This document shows, in pieces, positions 24,308 to 33,457 of a stretch of 64,000 nucleotides of DNA. The DNA is from Streptococcus pseudopneumoniae (GTDB lineage: Bacteria > Bacillota > Bacilli > Lactobacillales > Streptococcaceae): assembly GCF_001074155.1 (NCBI RefSeq), contig NZ_JUUZ01000023.1, forward strand, positions 1-64,000, read 5' to 3'. Numbering within the stretch: the stretch's first letter is position 1; the number at the start of each line of letters is the position of its first letter. The notes beneath the pieces were generated by a model. It had not been told where the DNA came from. It was given only the letters and a program-made list of their open reading frames with translations, and ran no database searches. The translations under genes were made by a program, and so were the position numbers.

Positions 24308-24803
24308 TTGATTTTAATTTTTGATAGGCCAAGCGTTCCCCGTCTACTGGAACTTTACCAACCTGTTTGAAGCCAAGTTTTTCAAAGATATGCTGCATGG
24401 CTATGTTTTTATCATGCGTATCTGAACGAAAATCTAGGTAATCGAAGCCTTCAACTAAGCCTTCTAAAAAGGTCTGAGCAACACCTTGACCTTGCGCATC
24501 TCTAGCAACAGCAATACGGTGAAATACTAAGTATTCTGCTTCATTTCCCTCCCAGTTGCCATCATAAATTGCTTCATAAGCTTTTTCTGGGCTCTTAGTC
24601 ACTGCTGCATAGGCTAAGAGGTCACCTTCGTCTAGGGCTACATAAGCTTGACCAGAGATGATATCTTCAATAATGGTATCTGCATCTGGGTAGCCGTTTT
24701 GCCACTGAGTGCTACCAGCTTCTGCCAAACATTTCTTGGCTCCCTCAATCACTTGTATAATTGCGTCAACTTCGTTTGGAAAGGCTAAGCGAATCTCCAT
24801 CAT
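24300..24803 (-). CDS. GNAT family N-acetyltransferase
   Basis: A 167-residue GNAT protein with the acetyl-CoA motif HRIAVARDAQGQGVAQTFLEG (about 96-116), in which QGQGVA is the pyrophosphate-binding loop. The acceptor is unknown. The ATG follows AGAGGATAA. It is first in the run GNAT-ogt-ArsC-like. Confidence 0.9.
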   Translation of the reverse strand: MMEIRLAFPNEVDAIIQVIEGAKKCLAEAGSTQWQNGYPDADTIIEDIISGQAYVALDEGDLLAYAAVTKSPEKAYEAIYDGNWEGNEAEYLVFHRIAVARDAQGQGVAQTFLEGLVEGFDYLDFRSDTHDKNIAMQHIFEKLGFKQVGKVPVDGERLAYQKLKSNA

Positions 24804-24871
24804 TTATCCTCTTTTCATACTATTTTCTCTCATCATAGCATAAATTGTTTCTTTCTACAAGCACTTGAAAC

Positions 24872-24918
24872 TTGACTTATTATTTCTAATATTTTATAAT
24901 CTAGTTATTAAAACTAGA
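24872..24918 (+). promoter_or_regulatory. Promoter and palindromic operator of the DUF1836-hlyIII operon
   Basis: TTGACT (24872-24877) and TATAAT (24895-24900) have the ideal 17-base spacer. The inverted repeat TCTAGTT-5-AACTAGA (24900-24918) abuts the -10 and covers the expected transcription start. The position fits a repressor site, plausibly for the DUF1836 protein itself. Confidence 0.7.
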
Positions 24919-24934
24919 TAAAAAGGAGTTGAAA

Positions 24935-25390
24935 ATGAATACCACTTTTTCCTATCCAAAATGGGAAGAAATTCCAAGTATCAATCTCTATCTGGACCAA
25001 GTTCTGCTCTATGTCAATCAAATCTGTCCTCCAGCTTCTCCTGACAAGGAGAAAGGTTTGACAGCATCCATGGTGAACAACTATGTCAAACACGGTTATA
25101 TCAGTAAACCCGAAAAGAAAAAATATCAACGCAAACAAATCGCACGATTGATTGCTATTACCACTCTCAAGTCTGTTTTTTCTATCCAAGAAATTGCTCA
25201 AACCCTTAATACCCTAAACACAGACACTAATTCAGAAGAACTTTACAATGCTTTTGTGGACTATATGAATAAAGATATTGATCCAGCTAATCCCATTATC
25301 CAGGCAAGCTGCCAAACGGTCAAACTCTATCATCAAACACTTGCACTAGTCTATACAGAAACCGAAGAGGAGGAAACAAATGAATACTAG
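24935..25390 (+). CDS. DUF1836 family putative DNA-binding protein
   Basis: A 151-residue protein. The ATG at 24935 has AAGGAG 6 nt upstream and is preferred over a TTG 6 bases earlier. The middle (about 40-90: TASMVNNYVKHGYISKPEKK, then ARLIAITTLKSVFSI) resembles a MerR-like winged helix, which is what DUF1836 proteins are predicted to contain. It overlaps hlyIII by 11 bases, so the two are made together. A role as autoregulator of the operon is inference from the palindrome in its promoter. Confidence 0.87.
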   Translation: MNTTFSYPKWEEIPSINLYLDQVLLYVNQICPPASPDKEKGLTASMVNNYVKHGYISKPEKKKYQRKQIARLIAITTLKSVFSIQEIAQTLNTLNTDTNSEELYNAFVDYMNKDIDPANPIIQASCQTVKLYHQTLALVYTETEEEETNEY

Positions 25391-26027
25391 TTTCAAACTT
25401 AGTAAACGACTTAGTTTTGGAGAAGAAATTGCCAACAGTGTCACCCATGCTGTAGGAGCATTTATCATGCTAATCCTACTTCCCATTTCATCTACTTACA
25501 GTTATGAGGCACATGGTTTCTTATCGTCTATAGGCGTTTCCATCTTCGTCATCAGCCTCTTTCTCATGTTTCTTTCATCTACCATTTATCATTCTATGGC
25601 TTATGGTTCAACTCATAAATATGTGTTACGAATTATTGACCATTCTATGATTTATGTTGCCATCGCAGGTTCTTATACCCCGGTGGTTTTAACCCTGATG
25701 AATAATTGGTTTGGTTATCTGATTATCGCCATTCAGTGGGGGACAACTATTTTCGGTATTCTTTATAAAATCTTTGCCAAGAAGGTTAATGAAAAATTCA
25801 GTCTCATCCTTTACCTCATCATGGGATGGCTTGTATTGGCTATCTTACCAGCAATCATCAGTCAGACAAGTCCAATGTTTTGGAGTCTTATGGTATCAGG
25901 TGGCCTTTGCTATACAGTTGGCGCTGGATTCTACGCTAAAAAGAAACCATACTTCCATATGATTTGGCATCTCTTCATTCTAGCAGCCTCTGCTCTCCAA
26001 TACATTGCTATTGTCTATTACATGTAA
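25380..26027 (+). CDS. Hemolysin III / PAQR family membrane protein
   Basis: A 215-residue protein with seven predicted membrane helices. The family motifs are visible: EEIANSVTHAVGA near the N-terminus, SSTIYHS in the second helix region, the IDHSMIYVAIAGSYTP block, and HMIWHLFILA at the end. The conserved Ser/His/Asp residues suggest a zinc site as in PAQR receptors and ceramidases. The name comes from Bacillus cereus hemolysin III; haemolytic activity should not be assumed. GGAGG precedes the ATG inside the upstream gene. Confidence 0.92.
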   Translation: MNTSFKLSKRLSFGEEIANSVTHAVGAFIMLILLPISSTYSYEAHGFLSSIGVSIFVISLFLMFLSSTIYHSMAYGSTHKYVLRIIDHSMIYVAIAGSYTPVVLTLMNNWFGYLIIAIQWGTTIFGILYKIFAKKVNEKFSLILYLIMGWLVLAILPAIISQTSPMFWSLMVSGGLCYTVGAGFYAKKKPYFHMIWHLFILAASALQYIAIVYYM

Positions 26028-26063
26028 AAAAGAAGTTGGGAAAAATCCCAACCTCTTTTTTTA
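26026..26063. terminator. Bidirectional terminator between hlyIII and pdxT
   Basis: AGAAGTTGGGA pairs with TCCCAACCTCT, flanked by A and T runs. It serves hlyIII (+) and pdxST (-); its right edge touches the pdxT stop codon. Confidence 0.88.
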
Positions 26064-26633
26064 TTTACACATATTCATAAAGTACTGATGCAAACGAAGA
26101 TCATTTGTCAATTCAGGATGAAAGGAGGTTACCAGCATATTCTTTTCTTGAGCCGCAACGATTTGATTGTTCACAATCGCTAGAACATCAACACTGTCAC
26201 CAACACTGCTGATAATAGGACCACGGATAAAGGTCATTGGAATTTTACCAACGCCCTTGCAGTCAGCTTCTGTATAAAAGCTTCCTAGCTGACGTCCATA
26301 GGCATTGCGCTCTACTACTATATCCATGGTCGCTAGATGGCTTTCCTCTTGAGAAGTGATTTGTTTTGCTAGCAAAATTAAACCCGCACAAGTTCCAAAG
26401 ACTGGTAAACCATTGAGAATAGCCTCTCTTATAGGAATGAGCATTTGCTGATCTCGCAACAGTTTCCCCATGGCCGTTGACTCACCTCCTGGCAAAATCA
26501 AACCTGATAGCTCACTTCGATGTTGCTGAAAATCTTCTAGGTTTCGTAGTTCAATACTTTCAACTCCTAGTTGAGCAAGCATTTTCTCGTGTTCTACAAA
26601 GGCACCTTGCAAGGCCAAGATTCCGATTTTCAT
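26061..26633 (-). CDS. pdxT: Pyridoxal 5'-phosphate synthase glutaminase subunit
   Basis: A 190-residue class I glutaminase. It has the oxyanion loop [10 protein letters not shown] at 47-56, nucleophile Cys82 (FGTCAGLI), and the His-x-Glu pair in SFHPELT near 170. It releases ammonia from glutamine and passes it to PdxS. Its ATG directly follows the pdxS stop (TAG ATG), so the subunits are produced together. Confidence 0.97.
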   Translation of the reverse strand: MKIGILALQGAFVEHEKMLAQLGVESIELRNLEDFQQHRSELSGLILPGGESTAMGKLLRDQQMLIPIREAILNGLPVFGTCAGLILLAKQITSQEESHLATMDIVVERNAYGRQLGSFYTEADCKGVGKIPMTFIRGPIISSVGDSVDVLAIVNNQIVAAQEKNMLVTSFHPELTNDLRLHQYFMNMCK

Positions 26634-27509
26634 CTATTTTCCTCGCTCCGCCATGAGAATTTGGATTTCATTCTCATTGATACCAACCATGGCTTCTCCC
26701 AAGTCTTCCGAAATTTGAGCCAGAATTTGAGGATTCTGATAATTGGTAACAGCTTTGACAATTGCTGCCGCACGTTTAACAGGATCACCTGATTTGAAAA
26801 TCCCTGAGCCAACAAACACACCTTCTGCACCTAGCTGCATCATAAGAGCAGCGTCCGCTGGTGTTGCAACCCCTCCAGCTGCAAAGTTGACAACTGGTAA
26901 TTTCCCATTTTCGTGGACATATTGAACTAATTCTACAGGTACTTGGAGTTCTTTTGCAGCAACATATAACTCGTCCTCACGGAGGTTTTGAATACGGCGA
27001 ATTTCTTGATTCATCATACGCATATGACGAACCGCCTGAACGATGTCTCCTGTTCCTGGTTCCCCTTTTGTACGGATCATAGAAGCTCCTTCAGCGATAC
27101 GGCGCAAGGCTTCTCCTAGGTCTTTAGCACCACAAACAAAAGGAACTTGAAATTCTTTCTTGTCCACATGGAAACGATCGTCAGCTGGAGATAGAACTTC
27201 GCTCTCATCGATATAGTCAATCTCGATAGCTTCTAAAATCTGTGCTTCAACAAAATGCCCAATTCGAACCTTAGCCATAACTGGAATGCTGACTGCTTCT
27301 TGGATTTCCTTAATCATCTTTGGATCACTCATGCGAGAGACACCACCCGCTGCACGAATATCAGCTGGGATTCGTTCCAAAGCCATAACTGCTGCCGCAC
27401 CTGCAGCCTCAGCAATTCTTGCCTGTTCAGGATTTTGAACATCCATGATGACGCCACCCTTAAGCATCTGTGCCAAATTCTTATTTAATTCATAACGATT
27501 TTCAGTCAT
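26634..27509 (-). CDS. pdxS: Pyridoxal 5'-phosphate synthase lyase subunit
   Basis: A 291-residue (beta/alpha)8 enzyme that makes vitamin B6 from ribose 5-phosphate, glyceraldehyde 3-phosphate and ammonia. Conserved segments include [18 protein letters not shown], the catalytic lysine in [13 protein letters not shown], and [17 protein letters not shown]. The start [10 protein letters not shown] at 27509 matches the family and has GAGG upstream; an upstream in-frame start adds five residues without a usable ribosome site. No pdxR regulator is adjacent. Confidence 0.97.
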   Translation of the reverse strand: MTENRYELNKNLAQMLKGGVIMDVQNPEQARIAEAAGAAAVMALERIPADIRAAGGVSRMSDPKMIKEIQEAVSIPVMAKVRIGHFVEAQILEAIEIDYIDESEVLSPADDRFHVDKKEFQVPFVCGAKDLGEALRRIAEGASMIRTKGEPGTGDIVQAVRHMRMMNQEIRRIQNLREDELYVAAKELQVPVELVQYVHENGKLPVVNFAAGGVATPADAALMMQLGAEGVFVGSGIFKSGDPVKRAAAIVKAVTNYQNPQILAQISEDLGEAMVGINENEIQILMAERGK

Positions 27510-27549
27510 TTTTTTCATCCTCAATAGTTGTATTGGTAGCTACAGTTTT

Positions 27550-27578
27550 ATTGTAAGGTATAAAAGACTGCATAACAA
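27550..27578 (-). promoter_or_regulatory. pdxST promoter
   Basis: Minus strand TTGTTA (27573-27578) and TACAAT (27550-27555) with a 17-base spacer, about 40 bases upstream of the pdxS start. Confidence 0.65.
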
Positions 27579-27621
27579 GATAAAATAAATCGATTTGTCC
27601 GGGTACAATTATCTTTATCAC

Positions 27622-27647
27622 AAAAAAAGCACCCACATTGGGTACTT
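27622..27647 (-). terminator. Terminator of the Pr6Pr membrane protein gene
   Basis: Minus strand AGTACCCA pairs with TGGGTGCT around a 3-base loop, followed by seven T. Confidence 0.85.
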
Positions 27648-28280
27648 TTATTTCTTAGATTTTTTAATACTTTTCACAAGATAAAAGAGATATCCTGAAA
27701 CCATGTAGGCAACAAAGATAGTTGCTGCCCATTTAAAGACAAAGCCCCAACCATGTTTGGTAGCATTCAAAAAGAAATAAGGGAAGGGACTATCCTTAGC
27801 ATTAGGGACATCCATCTTTAGAACAAAACCGTTTAAGAGGGCAAAAATCATATAAAGCAAAGGGAGGCTAGTCCAAAGCATAGGATCAACTAACTTATAT
27901 TGACGACTCTTATCAAAAATAATTGTATCTGCTAAAAACCAGAGAGGGACAATATAATGACAAAGGAAATTTTCCAAACGGTAAAAATCTGTCGTCAAAG
28001 GAGCTAGCATGAAATGATAGATGACACAAGTAATCATAATACTCATAGTGACGCCACCTTTGAGACGTAGAATACCAGGACTCTGCCAACTATCACCTCC
28101 ACTACGCATCTTTAACAAAAGATAACCTGTAAAAAGTACAACCAAAAGGTTAGAAAGTACTGTGTAGTATAGCAACATCCCTAAACCACCGCGTTTGGTA
28201 ATCTCCAAGTATACACCGGTAAAGGCTGCTATAAATAAAAAGATACGACTATAAAATATTACTTTTTCATTTTTAATCAT
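27648..28280 (-). CDS. Pr6Pr family membrane protein
   Basis: A 210-residue integral membrane protein with about six hydrophobic spans and a basic C-terminus (SIKKSKK). Landmarks such as YYTVLSNLLVVLF, the His in CVIYHFMLAP, and LCHYIVPLWFLADT match the bacterial Pr6Pr group, which is related to FAR-17a/AIG1-type membrane hydrolases. No function is established. It starts 2 bases after the stop of the PhnA-like gene, so the two are cotranscribed. Confidence 0.82.
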   Translation of the reverse strand: MIKNEKVIFYSRIFLFIAAFTGVYLEITKRGGLGMLLYYTVLSNLLVVLFTGYLLLKMRSGGDSWQSPGILRLKGGVTMSIMITCVIYHFMLAPLTTDFYRLENFLCHYIVPLWFLADTIIFDKSRQYKLVDPMLWTSLPLLYMIFALLNGFVLKMDVPNAKDSPFPYFFLNATKHGWGFVFKWAATIFVAYMVSGYLFYLVKSIKKSKK

Positions 28281-28282
28281 GA

Positions 28283-28621
28283 TTAAATCTTCTTCACAAA
28301 TTCTGATTTAAGCTTCATAGCACCAAAACCATCGATCTTACAGTCAATGTTGTGGTCACCTTCAACAATACGGATGTTTTTCACACGAGTTCCTTGTTTG
28401 AGGTCTTTAGGAGCCCCTTTAACCTTCAAATCTTTAATCAAGGTTACTGTATCTCCATCAGCTAATTTGTTCCCATTTGCATCGATGGCAACAATGCCTT
28501 CTTCTGCTTCTGCTTGCTCAGCAGGATTCCACTCGTAAGCACATTCTGGACAAACTAGAAGTGCGCCATCTTCATATACATATTCTGAATTACATTTTGG
28601 GCAATTTGGTAATTGACTCAT
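28283..28621 (-). CDS. PhnA/YjdM-like zinc-ribbon protein
   Basis: A 112-residue protein with an N-terminal zinc ribbon (CPKC at 8-11 and CPEC at 29-32) and a C-terminal SH3-like barrel (about 45-112: [15 protein letters not shown]). The family is often called alkylphosphonate utilization protein PhnA, but it is not part of the phosphonate C-P lyase set and its role is unclear. AAGGAG precedes the ATG. Confidence 0.92.
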   Translation of the reverse strand: MSQLPNCPKCNSEYVYEDGALLVCPECAYEWNPAEQAEAEEGIVAIDANGNKLADGDTVTLIKDLKVKGAPKDLKQGTRVKNIRIVEGDHNIDCKIDGFGAMKLKSEFVKKI

Positions 28622-28716
28622 GTTATCTCCTTAATAAATTTATGATTATTTGAATGTCAAATTTTCTTCAACAGCAACTATTATACCTTAAAACAGACTA
28701 TTTGACAAATCATGAT

Positions 28717-28754
28717 AAAAAAACGACAAACCGAAATTCAGTTCATCGTTTTTA
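28717..28754 (-). terminator. Terminator of lysM-cmk
   Basis: Minus strand AAAACGA pairs with TCGTTTT with inner pairing AAC/GTT, followed by a T run, just after cmk. Confidence 0.72.
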
Positions 28755-28760
28755 TAGTTG

Positions 28761-29432
28761 TTATAGATGTTTTTGAGCTTCTGATTTAATTTTTTCAACA
28801 ACTTCTAAAATAGAGAGGCCAGTCGTATCCAAATAGATTGCATCCTCAGCTTGCTTGAGAGGTGAAGTTTCACGATGACTATCTTTATAATCACGCGCAG
28901 CAATCTCTTCTTTCAAAGTTTCCAAATCTGTTTCGATTCCCTTTGAAAGATTTTCCTTGTAGCGACGTTCCGCACGCTCATCTACAGATGCTACTAGAAA
29001 AATTTTCAATTCAGCCTGAGGCAAGACTACTGTTCCAATATCGCGGCCATCCATAACGATACCACCTTGTCGGGCAATTTCTTGCTGAAGGGCTACCAAT
29101 TTTTCACGAACAGCTGGAATAGCAGCAAAGGCAGAAACAGCATTGGTTACTTCATTTTCTCGGATTGGATTTGTTACATCGACATCTCCAACAAAAACAA
29201 GCTGTTCTCCTGTTTCAGCGCGACCAAAGCTAATCGGATATTGTTCCAGTAATTCAAGAAGTCGTGAAGACTCTTCTGGACTTATTTGATTATTCAAAGC
29301 GATGTAAGTGGCAGCACGATACATAGCACCCGTATCCAAATAAGTATAGCCAAAGTCTTTAGCGATAATCTTAGCTACCGTACTCTTACCACTGGAAGCT
29401 GGCCCATCAATAGCAATCTGAATTGTTTTCAT
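28761..29432 (-). CDS. cmk: Cytidylate kinase
   Basis: A 223-residue nucleoside monophosphate kinase that phosphorylates CMP and dCMP. It has the P-loop [16 protein letters not shown] near 5-20, LDTGAMYRA, and the [10 protein letters not shown] block of the large bacterial CMK insert. The ATG at 29432 has AGGAG 5 nt upstream; a GTG two codons earlier lies against the ribosome site and is rejected. It starts 8 bases after the LysM gene. Confidence 0.96.
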   Translation of the reverse strand: MKTIQIAIDGPASSGKSTVAKIIAKDFGYTYLDTGAMYRAATYIALNNQISPEESSRLLELLEQYPISFGRAETGEQLVFVGDVDVTNPIRENEVTNAVSAFAAIPAVREKLVALQQEIARQGGIVMDGRDIGTVVLPQAELKIFLVASVDERAERRYKENLSKGIETDLETLKEEIAARDYKDSHRETSPLKQAEDAIYLDTTGLSILEVVEKIKSEAQKHL

Positions 29433-29440
29433 CGTCACTC

Positions 29441-29923
29441 CTATCTTATCTTAAGGACATCACCAGGATTTGCGAACCACGTTCCAGTAGACATATGACC
29501 AGGGTTTAAAGCTTCAAGTTGAGCAATGGAGATTCCAGCTCGAGCAGCAATGGCTGCTTCACCCTCTCCTGGCAAGACTGTAATTGTTCCTTCAGAATCA
29601 GTATGCGCCTCTGTATGTTCTTGTTGGGTTGTCTCTGCTTCTGTTGACTGAGTAGTTGTAGCAACTGTTGTAACTTCTTCTACTTTTGGAGCTGAAGAAT
29701 CATAAAAATCTTTCAGAGCTGAAGTACGGTCGCTTCCACCTGATGACAAGTAGACTAATACAACTACCATACCAACAACAATGACAAAGAAAAGAACAGC
29801 CAAAACAGTTAAAATACGATTCGCAATGACTCCTGAATCATTTTTGTTTCGTTGACGGCGTTCTGTTCTTGATTCCTCTTCTTGGTTTTCATAAATATCT
29901 TCTTGCCACGGTTCCTTTTCCAT
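29441..29923 (-). CDS. LysM domain membrane protein
   Basis: A 160-residue protein. A charged cytoplasmic segment (about 1-33, with [10 protein letters not shown]) leads to one membrane helix (36-60), then a Thr/Glu-rich spacer and a C-terminal LysM domain (about 112-160: [34 protein letters not shown]). LysM binds peptidoglycan or chitin-like glycan, so the protein probably links membrane and wall. GGAGTAAGGT precedes the ATG. It is cotranscribed with cmk. Confidence 0.92.
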   Translation of the reverse strand: MEKEPWQEDIYENQEEESRTERRQRNKNDSGVIANRILTVLAVLFFVIVVGMVVVLVYLSSGGSDRTSALKDFYDSSAPKVEEVTTVATTTQSTEAETTQQEHTEAHTDSEGTITVLPGEGEAAIAARAGISIAQLEALNPGHMSTGTWFANPGDVLKIR

Positions 29924-29933
29924 ACCTTACTCC

Positions 29934-29962
29934 TTGAGTTTTTTTTAGTTTCTTATTACAAT
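29934..29962 (+). promoter_or_regulatory. Ferredoxin gene promoter, leaderless geometry
   Basis: TTGAGT (29934-29939) and TACAAT (29957-29962) with an exact 17-base spacer; ATAAAT then ATG follows. The transcript should begin at the A of the start codon, and no ribosome site exists. Confidence 0.72.
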
Positions 29963-29968
29963 ATAAAT

Positions 29969-30172
29969 ATGAAGATTAGACTTATACCTGAACGTTGCAT
30001 CGCTTGTGGGCTCTGCCAAACTTATTCAGAATTATTTGATTACCATGATAATGGTATTGTCCGTTTTTTCGATGATCCTAAGCAATCAGAAAGAGAAATT
30101 TCTTGTAGCGGCGATGTTTTAGAAGCCGTTAAAAATTGCCCTACTCGTGCTCTGATTATAGATGAATCTTAA
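29969..30172 (+). CDS. Small ferredoxin
   Basis: A 67-residue iron-sulfur protein. Cys10, Cys13 and Cys16 (CIACGLC) with Cys57 (CPTRA) bind one [4Fe-4S] or [3Fe-4S] cluster; Cys46 is an extra cysteine that could form a disulfide. This is the Firmicutes monocluster ferredoxin type, an electron carrier with unknown partner here. The ATG at 29969 is chosen because upstream in-frame starts would run through the promoter. It diverges from the LysM gene. Confidence 0.93.
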   Translation: MKIRLIPERCIACGLCQTYSELFDYHDNGIVRFFDDPKQSEREISCSGDVLEAVKNCPTRALIIDES

Positions 30173-30381
30173 AATTTGGTGGAACATTGATCTCTAATTT
30201 CCACTCCTTCTAGTTTAGCATATTTTTCTAGAAAATTATAGTCTTTTGCTAGCTATTTTTATACAATTTCACTTTTATTTTTTCTGATATTTTAATAATA
30301 AATAAAGTGTTCTTTTAAGACGTTTTCTATCACATGATCACTAAGCAAATTTTTTATTTCAACCACATATAAAGTTATAAG
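30173..30381. other. AT-rich gap between ferredoxin and galE terminator
   Basis: About 210 bases of very AT-rich sequence after the ferredoxin stop. I see no open reading frame, promoter or convincing terminator in it. Confidence 0.5.
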
Positions 30382-30409
30382 AAAAGAGGAATTACTTCCT
30401 CTTTTTTTG
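30382..30409. terminator. Bidirectional terminator between ferredoxin and galE
   Basis: AAAAGAGGAA pairs with TTCCTCTTTT around TTAC; A and T runs on both sides allow use by galE (-) and the ferredoxin gene (+). Confidence 0.85.
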
Positions 30410-30422
30410 TTTAATCAAACGA

Positions 30423-31442
30423 TTAGTCTTCAAATCCATTTGGATGCTTACTTTGCCAACGCCATGCATCTTCACACATTTCTGTAATACCAAGTCCTGC
30501 TTTCCATCCGAGCTCTTCCTTAGCTTTTGCTGGGTCAGAGTAGCAAGCTGCAATATCACCAGGTCGACGTTCAACGATACGGTATGGAATTGGGCGTCCA
30601 ACAGCTTTTTCCATATTTTGGATAATTTCGAGAACTGAGTAGCCTTTTCCAGTACCAAGGTTATACACATTGAGTCCAGAGCCTTTTTGAAGCTTCTTAA
30701 GGGCGGCAACGTGTCCTTTTGCTAAGTCAACGACGTGGATATAGTCACGAACACCTGTTCCATCTTCAGTATCGTAGTCATCTCCGAAGACTTGAACTTG
30801 TTCTAACTTACCAACTGCGACTTGTGTTACATACGGTAGAAGGTTATTTGGAATGCCGTTTGGATTTTCACCTAAATCACCACTCTTATGAGCCCCAATT
30901 GGGTTGAAATAACGAAGTAAAACAACATTCCATTCTGAATCAGCTTTATAAATATCGGTCAAGATTTCTTCAAGCATTAGCTTGGTACGACCATAAGGAT
31001 TAGTAGCTGAAAGTGGGAAATCTTCTAAGATTGGAACAGTATGTGGATCTCCATAAACTGTTGCTGATGAGCTGAAGATAATGTTCTTACAGTTGTTTTC
31101 TTCCATTGCCTTCAAAAGGCTAACTGTACCAGCAATATTGTTATCATAGTAGGCAAGAGGGATACGAGTTGACTCACCAACTGCCTTCAAACCAGCAAAA
31201 TGAATCACACCTGTTGGCTCTTCATGTTTGAAAATATCGCGAAGTGTATCCGTATCGCGGATATCAGCTTCGTAGAAAGGAATTTCTACCCCTGTGATTC
31301 TTTCCACTACTTCTAAACTTTTACGGCTACTGTTGACCAAGTTATCCACCACGACAACTTGATGTCCAGCTTGGACCAGTTCGATGACAGTGTGAGTTCC
31401 GATAAAACCTGCTCCACCTGTTACCAAAATCTTTTCTTGCAT
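30423..31442 (-). CDS. galE: UDP-glucose 4-epimerase
   Basis: A 339-residue extended short-chain dehydrogenase. It has NAD-binding GGAGFIGTHT near the N-terminus, DIRD, and the catalytic pair in SSSATVYGD and the NPYGRTK Tyr-x-x-x-Lys motif. It interconverts UDP-glucose and UDP-galactose for galactose use and for glycan synthesis. Two adjacent ATG codons follow AGGGG; the second (31442) has the more usual spacing. No galK or galT is adjacent. Confidence 0.95.
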   Translation of the reverse strand: MQEKILVTGGAGFIGTHTVIELVQAGHQVVVVDNLVNSSRKSLEVVERITGVEIPFYEADIRDTDTLRDIFKHEEPTGVIHFAGLKAVGESTRIPLAYYDNNIAGTVSLLKAMEENNCKNIIFSSSATVYGDPHTVPILEDFPLSATNPYGRTKLMLEEILTDIYKADSEWNVVLLRYFNPIGAHKSGDLGENPNGIPNNLLPYVTQVAVGKLEQVQVFGDDYDTEDGTGVRDYIHVVDLAKGHVAALKKLQKGSGLNVYNLGTGKGYSVLEIIQNMEKAVGRPIPYRIVERRPGDIAACYSDPAKAKEELGWKAGLGITEMCEDAWRWQSKHPNGFED

Positions 31443-31545
31443 CATTTTTCCCCTATTCTTGAATTATTTTTTTCATTTTACCATTTTTGATAGGGAAAGT
31501 CATTTACTTTCCTAAGACTATCGTAAAAACTAGGTAAAAGGTTTA

Positions 31546-32643
31546 CTATTGTTTCTTTTTAATGTATCTTTCAGTCGGATAATCTGCTGGATCCAATACT
31601 CCTTTTCTCCCTTGAAGCATTTGAGATAGATGATAACCGATAATAGGACCAGTCGTTAACCCTGAAGATCCTAGAGCACTTGCTGTATAGACTCCTGATA
31701 AGTTTGGAACCTGTCCGAAAAACGGCGAGAAATCACTTGTATAAGCACGAATCCCCACACGTTCACCACTTATCATTGCATCTTTTAAGCTAGGATAAAA
31801 AGGACTTGCTGCTTCAGCCATTTGTTGGAGCAAATTCTCATCAACTGTTAGGTCAAATCCCATATCATTCTCATGGGTAGCTCCTAGAGATAACTTACCT
31901 CCGGGAAATGGTATCAAATCCCACTCACCTTCCGGCATAACTACAGGGTAAGCTCCCATGTCTTGTGGCACTTGGTAATCTCGGAGTTGCCCCTTTTGAG
32001 GACGAACGTCTACCTCATATCCTAAAGGTTCTAAGATGTGACCAAGCCAAGCTCCTGTAGATAAGATGACTTGGTCAAACATTTGATTGTCTATCTGATA
32101 GCCCGATGATAGGGGGATTAGACTGACCTCTTTCTTTACGACCTTCACTTGCCTAGCTTCAAGCAGGCGACTCACTAAGAGTTGCCCATCTACTCGAGCT
32201 CCACCAGAAGCATAGAGTAAACGTCCAAATCCCTCCAATCCAGGGAATAAGCTACTTGCAGCCACTTGGTCTAAAATGGCTAATTCTCCTATTAAGGGAG
32301 ATTGATCTCTACGTTGCAGAGCCAGTTGATAGAGCTCCTCTAGCTTAGAGTCATCTTTTTTAAGAAGAAAGACGCCAGAACGCTGGTAAAAATCAACTTG
32401 TTGACCCGATTTTTCTAGATCAGCTAATAAATCTACATAGAAATCAGCTCCCAAACGCGCCATCTTGTACCAAGCTTTATTGCGTCGTTTAGAAAACCAG
32501 GGACTAATAATTCCTGCCGCGGCCTTGGTTGCTTGGCCGTGTCCAAAATCAAAAACAGTTACTTCGATATCAGCTTCCTTAGAAAGATAGTAGGCAGCTG
32601 TGGCCCCTACAATTCCTGCACCTACAATGGCAACTTTTTTCAT
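31546..32643 (-). CDS. FAD-dependent oxidoreductase (D-amino acid oxidase family)
   Basis: A 365-residue DAO-type flavoprotein. The dinucleotide-binding motif VGAGIVGATAAYYLSK is at 6-21. The C-terminal FAD closure segment is ASALGSSGLTTGPIIGYHLSQML. Relatives oxidise glycine, sarcosine or D-amino acids, but the substrate cannot be read from sequence. It follows the Nif3-like gene and trmK on the same strand, in the same order I recall from pneumococcus. Confidence 0.9.
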   Translation of the reverse strand: MKKVAIVGAGIVGATAAYYLSKEADIEVTVFDFGHGQATKAAAGIISPWFSKRRNKAWYKMARLGADFYVDLLADLEKSGQQVDFYQRSGVFLLKKDDSKLEELYQLALQRRDQSPLIGELAILDQVAASSLFPGLEGFGRLLYASGGARVDGQLLVSRLLEARQVKVVKKEVSLIPLSSGYQIDNQMFDQVILSTGAWLGHILEPLGYEVDVRPQKGQLRDYQVPQDMGAYPVVMPEGEWDLIPFPGGKLSLGATHENDMGFDLTVDENLLQQMAEAASPFYPSLKDAMISGERVGIRAYTSDFSPFFGQVPNLSGVYTASALGSSGLTTGPIIGYHLSQMLQGRKGVLDPADYPTERYIKKKQ

Positions 32644-32659
32644 TGTCTTTACCTTCTAA

Positions 32660-33457
32660 CTAGATATGATGGAATGGATTGGTGGACGCTTGACTTGCGA
32701 TAATCTCTAGAGACCAAGCATTCTCTTCCTTCCATTCATTCAGGAACGCTGCAATTTTTTCAACAAAGAGAACTTCAATATAGTGGCCTGGATCCAGAGC
32801 CAACAAGCCGTCTGACAACATATCTTGGGCAGTGTGGTAATAGATGTCACCAGTAATGTAGACATCTGCTCCTTTTGCTATTGCATCAGAGTAGAAAGAC
32901 TGCCCACTGCCACCACAAATAGCTACTCTTGAGATTGTTTTTTGCAAATCAGTCTCTTTATAATACACCATACGAAGGCTATCTAGACCAAATACTTCCT
33001 TAACATGACTAGCAAATTCTTCAAACATTTGAGGTTTAATATTGCCAATACGCCCGATCCCACGTTCAGGACCTGTTTCCTGTAGAAAAGTTGTATACTT
33101 AATATCCAATAGTTGGCAGAACCAGTCATTAAGGCCGTTTTCAACAATATCAATATTAGTATGGCTAACGTAGACTGCAATATCATGCTTGATAAGATCA
33201 ATATAAATCTGATTTTGAGGGCGACTAGCTACCAAGTCCTTTATCGGACGGAAGATAGGTGCGTGCTTAACGATAATCAAATCTACACCCTTTTCAATAG
33301 CTTCTGCCACTGTATCTTCACGGATATCAAGGGCAACCATGACTTTTTGGATGTCCTTGTCTAAAGTTCCAATCTGCAGTCCACGATTATCGCCTTCCAT
33401 AGAAAATTCTTGAGGACAATAGGCTTCATAACGCTTAATCACTTCACTTGCTTTCAT
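32660..33457 (-). CDS. Nif3/YqfO-like dinuclear metal protein
   Basis: A 265-residue Nif3-family protein. Predicted metal ligands are visible in [20 protein letters not shown], and the C-terminal [11 protein letters not shown]. The family was once called GTP cyclohydrolase I type 2, and its reaction is not firmly known. This form lacks the extra central domain of Bacillus YqfO. It overlaps trmK by 14 bases, a coupling conserved in many Firmicutes. Confidence 0.92.
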   Translation of the reverse strand: MKASEVIKRYEAYCPQEFSMEGDNRGLQIGTLDKDIQKVMVALDIREDTVAEAIEKGVDLIIVKHAPIFRPIKDLVASRPQNQIYIDLIKHDIAVYVSHTNIDIVENGLNDWFCQLLDIKYTTFLQETGPERGIGRIGNIKPQMFEEFASHVKEVFGLDSLRMVYYKETDLQKTISRVAICGGSGQSFYSDAIAKGADVYITGDIYYHTAQDMLSDGLLALDPGHYIEVLFVEKIAAFLNEWKEENAWSLEIIASQASTNPFHHI

